A stretch of 64,000 nucleotides of DNA from Exiguobacterium sp. 9-2 (GTDB taxonomy: Bacteria; Bacillota; Bacilli; Exiguobacteriales; Exiguobacteriaceae). The notes under the pieces were generated by a model. It was not told where the DNA came from. It was given only the letters and a program-made list of their open reading frames with translations, and searched no databases. A program made the translations under genes and the position numbers. The first letter of the stretch is position 1; the number at the start of each line of letters is the position of its first letter. The stretch is taken from NCBI RefSeq assembly GCF_036287235.1, contig NZ_CP142850.1, forward strand, positions 2,695,336 through 2,759,335, written 5' to 3'. This document shows positions 37,168 through 45,491 of this stretch, piece after piece.

Positions 37168-37911
37168 TTAATGGTCGTGCGCTGCCTTATGTCCGATGTA
37201 AACCATCGTCAGGATAAGGAAGATGTACGCTTGGATACCACCGATGAAGAGTGAGAATCCTTGCCAGATCAACATCGGGATACCCGAGATGATCGCGCCT
37301 AGTGGTCCGAGGAATTGGAAATCGTTCGTACCAGAGACGATACCGATCGAAAGAATGATTCCGATCATGATTTCACCAGCGAAGATGTTTCCGTAAAGAC
37401 GAAGACCGAGTGTCAACGTGTTTGCAAACTCCTCGATGATGGTAATGATAAACATCGGCGTCATGAATGTTTTCGCATAAGCGCCGAAGCCGCGCATCTT
37501 CACACCGTAGTAATGGCTCATGACTACTACCATAGATGAAAGTGCCAGTGTCACGTAAGGATCTGCAGTTGGTGAGTTGAACCAAATGTAGTGTCCCGTC
37601 ACGACGTTGAATGGGAGACCCATGATGTTGGACACAAGGATGAACAGGAATAATGTCATTCCGAACGTAAGGAAGCGACCCCCTGTTTTCCAGTCCATCG
37701 TGCTGCTGATGATTCCGCGAACGAATTCGAGGAACATCTCCATCACGTTTTGAGCACCGGTTGGCTTCATCACAAGACGTCGCGTACCGGCCACGGCAAT
37801 CAAGAAGACGAGAGCAGCAGCAATCAATACTGTGATCAAGTTCGTCCAGCTACCGTACAGAACGAAGTCACCCCAGAGTGGGATTTCGTAAAGTGGCATT
37901 TCGTGGTTCAT
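37168..37911 (-). CDS. atpB: ATP synthase Fo a subunit AtpB
   Basis: The 247-residue stator channel protein has several transmembrane helices. The essential Arg is in the TLGLRLYGNIFAGE helix, and FLILTMVYIGHKAAHDH ends the protein. ATG 37911 is preferred because AGAGGTGA lies 8 bases upstream; GTG 37923 would overlap atpI by GTGA and is the alternative. Follows atpI directly. Confidence 0.96.
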   Translation of the reverse strand: MNHEMPLYEIPLWGDFVLYGSWTNLITVLIAAALVFLIAVAGTRRLVMKPTGAQNVMEMFLEFVRGIISSTMDWKTGGRFLTFGMTLFLFILVSNIMGLPFNVVTGHYIWFNSPTADPYVTLALSSMVVVMSHYYGVKMRGFGAYAKTFMTPMFIITIIEEFANTLTLGLRLYGNIFAGEIMIGIILSIGIVSGTNDFQFLGPLGAIISGIPMLIWQGFSLFIGGIQAYIFLILTMVYIGHKAAHDH

Positions 37912-37919
37912 TTGACTAT

Positions 37920-38306
37920 TCACCTCTTTTCCCGCTTGAGTTCGTGAGTCAAGAACTCACAAAATTGTATGACGTGGCCGGCGAGAAGGCCTATTACCAC
38001 CGCAGTTAATGACAATTCAGTTTGATATTTCAAACCGATCATCACACAAAGTACCGCGACCGCCATGCGTGAAACGGTCCCACGAGACATCGGCTTACGC
38101 CCCGTCTCGATTACACGATACATCCGATCGACGCTGAGTCGTTGAAGCGTCAAGATCAGAAAGCTGCCAGTTCCACCAAGCGCCAGTCCATAAATGACCG
38201 GTTCACTCGGGCGTCCAATGAGCAGCAGGACAGCCAGGATCCCGTAAAAGAGTCCAAACCATCGTAAGTACGCACGATACAACGCATCTTGAAGGATGAT
38301 GTTCAT
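37920..38306 (-). CDS. atpI: ATP synthase-associated membrane protein AtpI
   Basis: The 128-residue protein has four predicted transmembrane helices and belongs to the ATP synthase I family (PF03899). It assists c-ring assembly and possibly Mg2+ supply in relatives. ATG 38306 has AGGGGAGAAGAC upstream and overlaps the atpZ stop (ATGA). A longer frame to 38570 exists only because atpZ is read out of frame there. Confidence 0.88.
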   Translation of the reverse strand: MNIILQDALYRAYLRWFGLFYGILAVLLLIGRPSEPVIYGLALGGTGSFLILTLQRLSVDRMYRVIETGRKPMSRGTVSRMAVAVLCVMIGLKYQTELSLTAVVIGLLAGHVIQFCEFLTHELKREKR

Positions 38307-38521
38307 GTCTTCTCCCCTAACAAGTGCCTGATCATGGCGATCATGCAAAGAATGCCGATGAAAATCCCGATGAACACGGCGAACGTCGCACCCATTTTTT
38401 CCCACCATTGTTGTTGTTCCCCATAGTTCCCAACCAAAAAGCCAATGACGATCGGTGCAGCCAGTGCCGTCGAAATTTGCGAGGCCATGACCATACTCTT
38501 CGCGAGCCCACTTTGGCGCAC
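38303..38521 (-). CDS. atpZ: AtpZ-like small membrane protein, first gene of the atp operon
   Basis: GTG 38521 is chosen: AGGGGG lies 9 bases before it and the resulting 72 residues match the AtpZ family (PF09527) size. It has two transmembrane helices (ISTALAAPIVIGFLVGNYG and GATFAVFIGIFIGILCMIAMI). The open frame upstream contains no better start. With AtpI it is thought to form a Mg2+/Ca2+ conduit in other Bacillales. Overlaps atpI by four bases. Confidence 0.82.
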   Translation of the reverse strand: MRQSGLAKSMVMASQISTALAAPIVIGFLVGNYGEQQQWWEKMGATFAVFIGIFIGILCMIAMIRHLLGEKT

Positions 38522-38595
38522 TAGAGACGACCCCCTTTTTTCCCAATTGTGAGTTCTTTTTCTTTCCCACAATTTGCGGATTTTCATACTAGTCA

Positions 38596-38625
38596 AGAAT
38601 ACAATGAAGCAGCTTTCATAGTCAA
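38596..38625 (-). promoter_or_regulatory. Promoter of the atp operon
   Basis: Minus strand: TTGACT (38620-38625), 18-base spacer, TATTCT (38596-38601), about 75 bases before atpZ. Confidence 0.65.
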
Positions 38626-38745
38626 ATGAATTCACAATAAAAACAGAGCCGAAAAACCTATACATATCAACGATTGATAAGGTTTTCACAGATGTCATTC
38701 GTGCAAGTCATTTCACGAAGATGTGAAGAAAATATGTAGTGCTAT

Positions 38746-38787
38746 CAACGGTTAAAGAGATTGTTCATATGGTGAACAAAACCGTTG
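38746..38787. other. Long two-step hairpin upstream of atp promoter
   Basis: CAACGGTT ... TTGTTCA TATGG TGAACAA ... AACCGTTG: two perfect stems separated by a seven-base bulge on one side only. No T-run, so not a terminator. Confidence 0.55.
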
Positions 38788-39134
38788 AACAGTAACGTTA
38801 TATCGTGCCCATTAAAGCGAAACAAGACCTCTAAAATTGATTTGTGTCGATTTTGTGAAAAAACATTTTTTGTTCACAATTGAAAACGCTTCCGAATCGG
38901 GACATAAAAACAGCTCTGACATCTGTTTGTAACAATACATTTCAGCGATTTCCATTTTTTCAATCGTGCGGTACGTCACAGCTTGAATCGTCATCGTTTC
39001 CTTTCCAGTTTCAAGGTCATCTGGTTTTACATTTTCTAAACAAATGGGCTGATTTTAGTGGAAATGGTAAGATTTAAAGATATTATCCTCCTAAATCAAC
39101 TATTGCGATTACACGAAATTCAAGACATAACAAA

Positions 39135-39279
39135 GAATCGCTCACATCACGCGACTCCTACAGGAAAAAGCACGAGTTTTCGTGCTGTCAGAGACAAGTG
39201 AGATCCGACTCCTCGTCTAAAGACGAAGGAGGCGCGGCTCACGTCTCGCTTGAGGAAAGCAAGTGAATGCAAGCGATTC
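39135..39279 (+). repeat. Structured intergenic repeat, copy C
   Basis: Outer arms GAATCGCT / AGCGATTC and CAC/GTG. Skeleton CGACTCCTACAGGAAAA, hairpin 1 AGCACGA/TCGTGCT, GTCAGAGAC, inner stems GTGAG/CTCAC and CTCC.CGTC/GACG.GGAG, then GTCTCGCTTGAGGAAAGC. It lies just past the mnaA stop. Confidence 0.8.
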
Positions 39280-39294
39280 GAGGATGATCGTTTT

Positions 39295-40428
39295 TTATTG
39301 CGTGAGTAACGGTGCCGGTGCTTCTCCTTGACCGAAGTGATGCAGAATCGCTTGGACGATGCGTTCGGACGCGTGACCGTCTCCATACGGGTTTGAAGCA
39401 TGCGCCATCTCCTGATAAAGTGTTTTGTTCGTCAAGAGTTCTGTTGCCATCTGATAGATCGTCTCTTCTTCCGTTCCGGCAAGCTTCAACGTTCCGGCAG
39501 TAATCCCTTCCGGACGTTCCGTCGTATCGCGTAAGACAAGAACAGGAACACCGAGTGATGGTGCTTCTTCTTGTACGCCACCCGAGTCAGTTAAGATCAA
39601 ATGGGCACGGCTCGCGAAGTTATGAAAATCGAAGACGTCGAGTGGAGCAATCAACGAAATCCGATCATGCCCTTCAAAAACCTTCTTCGCTGCTTCTTGA
39701 ACGACTGGATTGAGGTGGACCGGATAGACGACGTGCGTCTCCGGGAACGCATCGACGAGGCGACGAATCGCCCGGAACATTTGGTGCATTTTCTCGCCTT
39801 GGTTCTCACGACGGTGCGCTGTCATCAAGATCAACTTCCGGTCCCCGACCGTCTCGAGCATCGGGTGGACGTAATCCGATTGGACGGTCGTTTGCAGGGC
39901 ATCAATTGCCGTGTTTCCTGTAATGTAAACACCGGCGTGACGATTTTCGGATGCGAGATTCGCTGCCGCTTGCGCGGTCGGAGCGAAATGTAAGTCCGCG
40001 AGCGTCGACGTCAACTGACGATTGACCTCTTCCGGGAACGGAGAGTACTTATTATAGGTCCGCAGTCCCGCCTCGACGTGACCGACCGCGATCTGATTGT
40101 AATAGGCAGCCAGGCTTCCAACGAACGTCGTCGTCGTATCCCCATGGACGAGGACGAGATCCGGTTTGATGTCCTTCATGATGGCATCAAGTCCTTCAAG
40201 ACCACGCGTCGTAATGTCGACGAGTGTTTGACGTTGTTTCATGATATTCAAATCATGATCCGGTTCGATCTCAAACAGATCGAGCACTTGATCAAGCATC
40301 TCCCGGTGCTGGGCAGTGATCGTAACATGAACATCAAAAGCAGGGTGTTGCTTTAGGGCGTTGACGAGCGGTGCCATCTTGATGGCTTCCGGTCGTGTCC
40401 CGAAAATCGGCATGACTGTAATCGGCAT
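39295..40428 (-). CDS. mnaA: UDP-N-acetylglucosamine 2-epimerase (non-hydrolysing)
   Basis: The 377-residue cytosolic enzyme interconverts UDP-GlcNAc and UDP-ManNAc, the precursor for teichoic acid linkage units and other wall glycans. Signatures: MPIFGTRPEAIKMAPL at the start, HVEAGLRT, FPEEVNR, MTAHRREN and LTDSGGVQEEAPSLG near the C-terminus. ATG 40428 has AAGGAGGAAG upstream; the frame is open beyond but is not family-like. Lies between upp and the atp operon. No clear own terminator; repeat copy C follows. Confidence 0.94.
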   Translation of the reverse strand: MPITVMPIFGTRPEAIKMAPLVNALKQHPAFDVHVTITAQHREMLDQVLDLFEIEPDHDLNIMKQRQTLVDITTRGLEGLDAIMKDIKPDLVLVHGDTTTTFVGSLAAYYNQIAVGHVEAGLRTYNKYSPFPEEVNRQLTSTLADLHFAPTAQAAANLASENRHAGVYITGNTAIDALQTTVQSDYVHPMLETVGDRKLILMTAHRRENQGEKMHQMFRAIRRLVDAFPETHVVYPVHLNPVVQEAAKKVFEGHDRISLIAPLDVFDFHNFASRAHLILTDSGGVQEEAPSLGVPVLVLRDTTERPEGITAGTLKLAGTEEETIYQMATELLTNKTLYQEMAHASNPYGDGHASERIVQAILHHFGQGEAPAPLLTQ

Positions 40429-40502
40429 GGTGACTTCCTCCTTTTTTCCTTTTTTCATTAAAGCATATTTCAGCAATCTTGCGCAGTTTACGAAATAGCA
40501 AC

Positions 40503-40538
40503 GAAAAGACCGCAGATCATCGTCTGCGGTCTTTTCGT
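40503..40538. terminator. Bidirectional terminator after upp
   Basis: GAAAAGACCGCAGA / TCTGCGGTCTTTTC perfect stem, flanked by A/T runs. Confidence 0.92.
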
Positions 40539-40553
40539 ATATCTTGCTGTTTT

Positions 40554-41183
40554 TTACTTCGTTCCGAAGAGACGGTCTCCTGCATCACCGAGTCCTGGGA
40601 CGATGTATCCGTGGTCGTTCAACTTCTCGTCGAGTGCCGCGAGATAGATGTCGACGTCTGGGTGTTCTTCTTGAACGCGTTTAACGCCTTCAGGTGCTGC
40701 ACAGAGACATGCGAGCTTGATGCTCTTCGCCCCTTGTTTCTTTAAGGAGGAGATGGCGTCTGCCGCCGAACCACCTGTCGCAAGCATCGGGTCAACGACG
40801 ACGAAATCACGTTCTGCGACGTCTGTTGGGAGCTTGAGGTAGTATTCCGTTGGCTCGAGTGTCTCCGGATCACGGTACAAACCGATGTGACCGACTTTGA
40901 CGTTCGGCATCATGCGGAGCATGCCGTCGACCATACCGAGACCGGCGCGGAGAATCGGGACGATCCCGAGTTTCTTGCCTTCGATCATCTTTTGCGTCGT
41001 CTTCGTGACCGGTGTCTCGATCGCGACATCTGTGAGTGGAAGGTCACGTGTGATTTCATATGCCATCAATGAAGCCACCTCGTCGACAAGTTCCCGGAAT
41101 TGTTTCGTTCCTGTTTCGACTTTACGCATGATCGTCATCTTGTGCTGAATCAATGGGTGATCAAATACATGTACTTTACTCAT
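40554..41183 (-). CDS. upp: Uracil phosphoribosyltransferase
   Basis: The 209-residue salvage enzyme makes UMP from uracil and PRPP. The length equals the B. subtilis enzyme when started at ATG 41183 ([15 protein letters not shown]), with AGGAG 9 bases upstream; ATG 41192 abuts the ribosome site. The PRPP loop [16 protein letters not shown] and the uracil-binding [13 protein letters not shown] are complete. In B. subtilis upp lies between glyA and atpI; here heme-stress genes and a TPR-like gene have come between glyA and upp. Confidence 0.97.
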   Translation of the reverse strand: MSKVHVFDHPLIQHKMTIMRKVETGTKQFRELVDEVASLMAYEITRDLPLTDVAIETPVTKTTQKMIEGKKLGIVPILRAGLGMVDGMLRMMPNVKVGHIGLYRDPETLEPTEYYLKLPTDVAERDFVVVDPMLATGGSAADAISSLKKQGAKSIKLACLCAAPEGVKRVQEEHPDVDIYLAALDEKLNDHGYIVPGLGDAGDRLFGTK

Positions 41184-41255
41184 TGTTTGCATCTCCTCTC
41201 CATTCTCTTTTCGCATTGTACTCTATAAGCGTACTGCTTGGGAACTGTTTTTTCG

Positions 41256-42224
41256 TCAATTCCCGAGCGTACTCTTACCCGATAGAATCGCTTTTGCCGC
41301 ATAAGACCATTCATTTTCCGGTTGTTTCGCGAGTTCTTGTAAGGTCGCTCGATAGTCGCCTTTTTTATATTTTTGTTCATAGACGGCTTGCATCCAAAGG
41401 ACATCACTTATGTAACCGGACTTCGGAAAATCTTCCCGATAGGCGATGTAATCCGCTTGTGTCGTGTTTTTCAACTTTCCGGCCGCAATCAACTTATAAA
41501 AGCGTGCCATGCCTGCTGTCTCTTTGTTCGTCAAGACGGATCCGTTCAAGACACTGTCTGCTCGTTTGTAGTCCTTCGCCTGAACGGCAGCGACCCCTTG
41601 CTCGAGCGCTTCTTTCGCAGACACTTTCAGCTCCTGTGTTTCCGTTTTCGTTTTCTTCTTCTCTGGCTTGATCGCTTTCGCCCTCTCTTGCTCCCTTGCC
41701 AATTGTTCGTTTTTTTCTTTTAACTGTTCGACTTCTGTTTGTAGCGCTGCGAGTTGTTGCTCGACCTCTGTCTGTTTCGTCGCGACCGGTGTTGCCGGTT
41801 CATCGTCCAACTGTGTCCAGATCAGACCGAGACAAACGACAGCTACAGCTCCACCGAGCCACCACGGATTTAGTTTTCCGAGTCGCTTCCAGTTTTTCAG
41901 CTGTGGATGATTCTGAACGGTCATAGGAAACGATGCTAGCCGTTTCTGAACAAGACGTTTCCCGCCTGCTTTTCCTGCGATCGCTAGGCGGTAACGATAA
42001 ACCTCTGCCGGCATCGGTAACGTCTTCCACTGTTCAAAACGAGCATCCGCTTGTTCATAAAATCCGGCCTGTTGCATGATGACGATTGCTTTGAAATCTT
42101 CGAGCATCCGTTGATATTCCCGGCGCTCGTGGCTTTTATGTGTAAACCATTCCGTTAGTCGTTCAGTCTGAATGGCTTGTAATTCGCTTTGAATCAAGGT
42201 TGTTAAATTCACATTTATTTCCAC
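41256..42224 (-). CDS. Single-pass membrane protein with coiled coil and TPR-like C-terminus, unknown
   Basis: The 322-residue protein has a cytosolic N-terminal helical domain (about 1-118), one transmembrane helix (WWLGGAVAVVCLGLIW, about 122-138), a coiled coil (EVEQQLAALQTEVEQLKEKNEQLAREQ) and a basic Lys-rich linker. The C-terminal helical-repeat region (from about 205; ALEQGVAAVQAKDYKRADSVLNG, and another ...YEQKYKKGDYRATLQEL) reads like TPR. No enzyme motif. It probably scaffolds something outside or at the membrane, but this is inference. It lies 72 bases upstream of upp on the same strand, with no terminator visible between. Confidence 0.7.
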   Translation of the reverse strand: MEINVNLTTLIQSELQAIQTERLTEWFTHKSHERREYQRMLEDFKAIVIMQQAGFYEQADARFEQWKTLPMPAEVYRYRLAIAGKAGGKRLVQKRLASFPMTVQNHPQLKNWKRLGKLNPWWLGGAVAVVCLGLIWTQLDDEPATPVATKQTEVEQQLAALQTEVEQLKEKNEQLAREQERAKAIKPEKKKTKTETQELKVSAKEALEQGVAAVQAKDYKRADSVLNGSVLTNKETAGMARFYKLIAAGKLKNTTQADYIAYREDFPKSGYISDVLWMQAVYEQKYKKGDYRATLQELAKQPENEWSYAAKAILSGKSTLGN

Positions 42225-42307
42225 CCTTATCTTTTTTTACTACGGTTAAGTATATCAAAGATAACGCTTCCGCAAATGGTCCGTTTCCCCTATCTTCGTG
42301 ACGAATC

Positions 42308-42360
42308 AACAAAAAACCCTTTTGTTTTCACATGCACTGAGGCACGAAAACAAAAGGGGA
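42308..42360 (-). terminator. Terminator after hrtA
   Basis: CCCTTTTGTTTTC / GAAAACAAAAGGG arms; T-run on the minus strand (TTTTTTGTTG). Confidence 0.88.
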
Positions 42361-42366
42361 ACTCGT

Positions 42367-43035
42367 TTAACTATGAGAATAGGACCGGGATGCTGTCGCT
42401 TCCGTAATCCGTCCGTCTTCAATTCGCCAAATCCGGTCACAGACATCTAGCATCCGTTCGTCATGGGTGATGACGATGACGGTCTTGTTCGCATCATGCG
42501 CTTGCTGTTGCAATAACTCCATCACCCGGCGTCCATTTGGGTAATCGAGACTCGCCGTAGGTTCATCCGCGAGTACAAGTCGTGGGTCATTGACGAAAGC
42601 CCGGGCAATTGCGACACGTTGACGTTCCCCACCCGATAAGGCGTGCGGCAAATGGTCTTTCCGGTGCTCGAGTCCGAACACAGCGAGTGCCGCCGTCGCG
42701 TCAACCGATCGACCGGCTTCCTTCGCGACTAGCTCCAGTTGCTCACCTGCCGTCAAAAACGGCACGAGATGCGATTCTTGAAAGATGAATCCGACTTCTT
42801 CGAGACGTAAGCGACGGCGTTCTTCGTCCACTGCTTCACTAACACACGTATGATCAAAGTAGACGGCACCATTCGTTGGTGTCTGTAACAATCCAAGCAG
42901 CTGGAGCAGTGTACTTTTCCCACTACCGCTCGGTCCGACGAGAGCAATTAACTCGCCCGCTTCTGCTTGTAAGTTAATGTCATGCAGCACCGTCATCTCA
43001 CCATAACTTTGCTCAATCTGTTCTAATCGAATCAT
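42367..43035 (-). CDS. hrtA: Heme-efflux ABC transporter ATPase HrtA
   Basis: The 222-residue ATPase has Walker A GPSGSGKST, Q-loop GFIFQESHLVPFLT, signature LSGGERQRVAIARAF, Walker B LVLADEPTASLD and switch His in VITHDERML. GFIFQ.SHLVP and the size match HrtA. With HrtB it relieves heme toxicity. ATG 43035 overlaps the hrtB stop by ATGA, with GGGAGG upstream. MacB-type alternatives are less likely given the linked hssRS. Confidence 0.88.
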   Translation of the reverse strand: MIRLEQIEQSYGEMTVLHDINLQAEAGELIALVGPSGSGKSTLLQLLGLLQTPTNGAVYFDHTCVSEAVDEERRRLRLEEVGFIFQESHLVPFLTAGEQLELVAKEAGRSVDATAALAVFGLEHRKDHLPHALSGGERQRVAIARAFVNDPRLVLADEPTASLDYPNGRRVMELLQQQAHDANKTVIVITHDERMLDVCDRIWRIEDGRITEATASRSYSHS

Positions 43036-44060
43036 CCGTTCATTCCTCCCATCGCATCTGCCGCCTCGAGTTTCTTGACCATCCGTAACGGAACGAGCGC
43101 ACCGAGGATCGCCGTCACGAGTAGAATACCGCCGTACATCAGACTCGTCGACCATTCAAATCGGAAGGGAAGATCCGGCGGCAGGAAACGACTCGTCAGA
43201 TAGGTGATGGCGACACTGACACCAAAGGCAAGACTCGTCAGTATGACGACTTGAACGAGCAGACTCGCACCCATCGTCCGTGTCCGGATACCGATTGCCT
43301 TTAAGACACCAAGCTGTTTCATCTTCTGCATCGTCAAAATATAGAAGAAGGCTGTCAGAATCAATGCTCCGATGACGACGAGCGCGACCCGCATCATTTG
43401 AAAGGAGTTTTGTTCTGCCGCATAACCCGGAACGTTCTCGACAACCGTTTGTTTCGAAAAGAGCGCTTGATCCGTTTGCAACGACTGACCGATGTACGCC
43501 GATACGTATGACGTGCCCATTTTCGATTGCCACGCTTGCCACGATTCATCCGTCATCCAGAGAACGGGTGCATGACTATAACGACCGTCCGTTACTGTAC
43601 CGGCAATCTGGAACGTCTCCTTCGTTCGAAAATCTGTGATCGTATCGCCGACGCGCGTTCCGCGTTGCTCCGCATACGCAGCATCAACAAGTACCTCCCC
43701 TTTTTGCAACGATTGCAGCTGTTTGGGACCATATTTCGTAGTCTGTGGTAACGCAAAGACCGTTACGTCGTCCTTCGTTTTATTCTTCTTCTCAAGCACC
43801 ATGTTCTGGACACCGAGTGCTTCCGCGCCCTTTGGTGTCTCATCCGCCTGTAAGAATGAACGGGTCAGCTGCCCTTCTGCATCTTTACTTAGCGCAAACT
43901 GTTCGACCGGCAGATTACGGACGGCTGCCCCATTGTCATAAGCTAGTCCATCTGCAAGACCAGTGATCATCAAGATCAATAAGACGAGCAACATCGTCAC
44001 AATCGTCATCCAACTGAATCGCCCTTTCATCCGGACGAGTTCTTTCCATCCTAGTTTCAT
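43032..44060 (-). CDS. hrtB: Heme-efflux ABC transporter permease HrtB
   Basis: The 342-residue MacB/FtsX-type permease has one N-terminal TM (WMTIVTMLLVLLILMITGLADGLA), an extracellular domain of about 190 residues and three C-terminal TMs (FFYILTMQKMKQLGVLKAIGIRT between them). MKL.WKE....K.R at the start, YAAEQ.....M and QK..QLGVLKAIGI agree with S. aureus HrtB. It extracts heme from the membrane. Expression should depend on HssR, whose direct repeat lies just upstream (44110-44129). Its ribosome site is partly inside a hairpin (44073-44093). Confidence 0.88.
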   Translation of the reverse strand: MKLGWKELVRMKGRFSWMTIVTMLLVLLILMITGLADGLAYDNGAAVRNLPVEQFALSKDAEGQLTRSFLQADETPKGAEALGVQNMVLEKKNKTKDDVTVFALPQTTKYGPKQLQSLQKGEVLVDAAYAEQRGTRVGDTITDFRTKETFQIAGTVTDGRYSHAPVLWMTDESWQAWQSKMGTSYVSAYIGQSLQTDQALFSKQTVVENVPGYAAEQNSFQMMRVALVVIGALILTAFFYILTMQKMKQLGVLKAIGIRTRTMGASLLVQVVILTSLAFGVSVAITYLTSRFLPPDLPFRFEWSTSLMYGGILLVTAILGALVPLRMVKKLEAADAMGGMNG

Positions 44061-44072
44061 TGTGTGATCCCT

Positions 44073-44093
44073 CCTGTATGTTCGCTACAGGAT
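44073..44093 (-). other. Hairpin covering part of the hrtB ribosome site
   Basis: TCCTGTA / TACAGGA perfect seven-base stem with a seven-base loop; AGGAGG of hrtB (44071-44076) overlaps its 3' arm. It could lower translation in uninduced cells. Confidence 0.45.
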
Positions 44094-44096
44094 TGA

Positions 44097-44129
44097 TGAT
44101 ACAGCCGCAATATGAACGGAACATGAACG
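44097..44129 (-). promoter_or_regulatory. HssR direct repeat and promoter of hrtBA
   Basis: On the minus strand GTTCATGTT-CC-GTTCATATT (44110-44129) differs at one base from the HssR direct repeat GTTCATATT-N2-GTTCATATT reported for Gram-positive hrt promoters. TATCAT (44097-44102) follows as -10, so the repeat overlaps the -35 region, as expected for activation by HssR. Confidence 0.85.
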
Positions 44130-44135
44130 CAGGTG

Positions 44136-45491
44136 TCACGCGCGTAAAAAAGTTAACGTTACGGTTAGACCCGATGAAGCGGACGACAAGCTCGCATCCC
44201 CGCCGAGTTGACGCATCGTCTCTTTGACAATCGCTAAACCAAGACCCGTTCCGCGCGTCGTCCGGGATGCATCGCCTTGATAAAAGCGTTCGAAGGCATG
44301 TTTCATCTGTTCATCAGTCATACCTGGTCCTTCATCCTTGATTCGGATGATGATCTGATCCGCTTGTTCCTCTGCTTGAATCTGGATCGTCGCTCCGTCT
44401 TTTGAGACCGAGACAGCGTTTCGGATGACATTTTGGAAGACATGTTCCAAAGCACTGGCATCTGCTTGAATCTGTAGTGCTGTCGAGACGTCGAGTGCAA
44501 CCGCAATCCCTTGCTCATCCAGCTGGAAGGCAAGTGTCGTGAGTGTCGCCTCAAGAGTCGTCCGCAGATTAAGTGCTTGTCGTTTGAAGCGTCGTCCTTC
44601 ATCGAGCTTCGCTAAGATCAACAGTTGACGCGTCAGCTCCGACATTCGCTCCGCCTCTTGACGGATGACCGTCCGTTTCCTGACGTCTTCTCCCGTCACA
44701 TCGAGTTGTCCCGCGTAACCAGCAATCGTCGTCAGCGGCGACTGGAATTCATGCGAGACGTTCGCAACGAATCGGCGCCGTTCCGTATCAGACGCTTCGA
44801 CTGCCGTTGCCATTTCGTCAAACCGCCGGGACAGCTCACCAATTTCATCGCGTGCCTTCGTTCCGACGCGGATTCCGTAGTCACCGTCTGCCATCTGTTC
44901 CGTCGCTTTTGTCAGGCGCCGGATCGGACGAACGAGATAGCGGATTGAAAAGACAAGCAAAAGAAAACTGATCACGACAAGCAGTCCAAGGAACAGACCG
45001 ACGAACAGATGCAACTCACGGATCTGACGACTCAAGTCCGGTCGGACGAAGATCGCGTCCGTGCCTTGCGCCGTCTTGACCGACGTGCCGTACGTATTGA
45101 TGACTTCATTATCAAACAGACCAAGCAAGAAGAGATGGAACGGATATTCACGCATTCCGTAATACGGTTGACCACTCTTCACTTGCTCGACGACCCGATT
45201 CGAGAGCGCTTCATCACGAAACGTGTTTCCATACCGCTCGATTCCGTCGTCCGAGCGCACATACAGTTGAAAGCCGGTCGCTTGTAACATCCGGTAAAAC
45301 GACTCCGTCTTTCCGTCCCCGTGCGTTTCATAATAATCGATCGCCGTCTCGACCGCTTCCTCGACTTTTTGGCTGTAGCTGTCCTGCCAGAACGAATAGT
45401 AAGCGATGTTACTGATTAAAAGCGCGAGGAGTGCCGACACGAGTAAGACGACGCAGACGAGTCCGACGATTTTCGTATAGAGCGATCTCAT
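44136..45491 (-). CDS. hssS: Heme-sensing histidine kinase HssS
   Basis: The 451-residue kinase has TM1 (about 8-30), an extracytoplasmic sensor (about 31-160), TM2 (about 163-185), HAMP, HisKA with His247 in NVSHEFQSPLTT and HATPase_c (DEGPGMT, GTGLGLAIV). The sensor stretch YGMREYPFHLFLLGLFDNEV, followed by AIFVRPDL just before TM2, closely follows S. aureus HssS. It senses membrane heme and phosphorylates HssR. Start ATG 45491 overlaps the hssR stop by four bases. Confidence 0.88.
   Translation of the reverse strand: MRSLYTKIVGLVCVVLLVSALLALLISNIAYYSFWQDSYSQKVEEAVETAIDYYETHGDGKTESFYRMLQATGFQLYVRSDDGIERYGNTFRDEALSNRVVEQVKSGQPYYGMREYPFHLFLLGLFDNEVINTYGTSVKTAQGTDAIFVRPDLSRQIRELHLFVGLFLGLLVVISFLLLVFSIRYLVRPIRRLTKATEQMADGDYGIRVGTKARDEIGELSRRFDEMATAVEASDTERRRFVANVSHEFQSPLTTIAGYAGQLDVTGEDVRKRTVIRQEAERMSELTRQLLILAKLDEGRRFKRQALNLRTTLEATLTTLAFQLDEQGIAVALDVSTALQIQADASALEHVFQNVIRNAVSVSKDGATIQIQAEEQADQIIIRIKDEGPGMTDEQMKHAFERFYQGDASRTTRGTGLGLAIVKETMRQLGGDASLSSASSGLTVTLTFLRA

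Larger units (their letters stand above)
38626..39294. other. Gene-free region upstream of the atp operon
   Basis: About 670 bases. It holds a 42-base hairpin (38746-38787), a weak cre-like site TGAAAACGCTTCCG (38881-38894, 12 of 14 to consensus), a TTGTGAA/TTCACAA pair 13 bases apart (38853-38879) and repeat copy C (39135-39279). No supported gene. Confidence 0.6.

Noticed and set aside
38853-38879. TTGTGAA ... TTCACAA resembling a Rex operator
   Set aside because: The arms are 13 bases apart; Rex sites have a spacer of about 4 to 6 bases.
38812-38994. 60-codon minus-strand frame upstream of the atp operon
   Set aside because: No ribosome site, unusual composition, and it crosses A/T-rich regulatory sequence.
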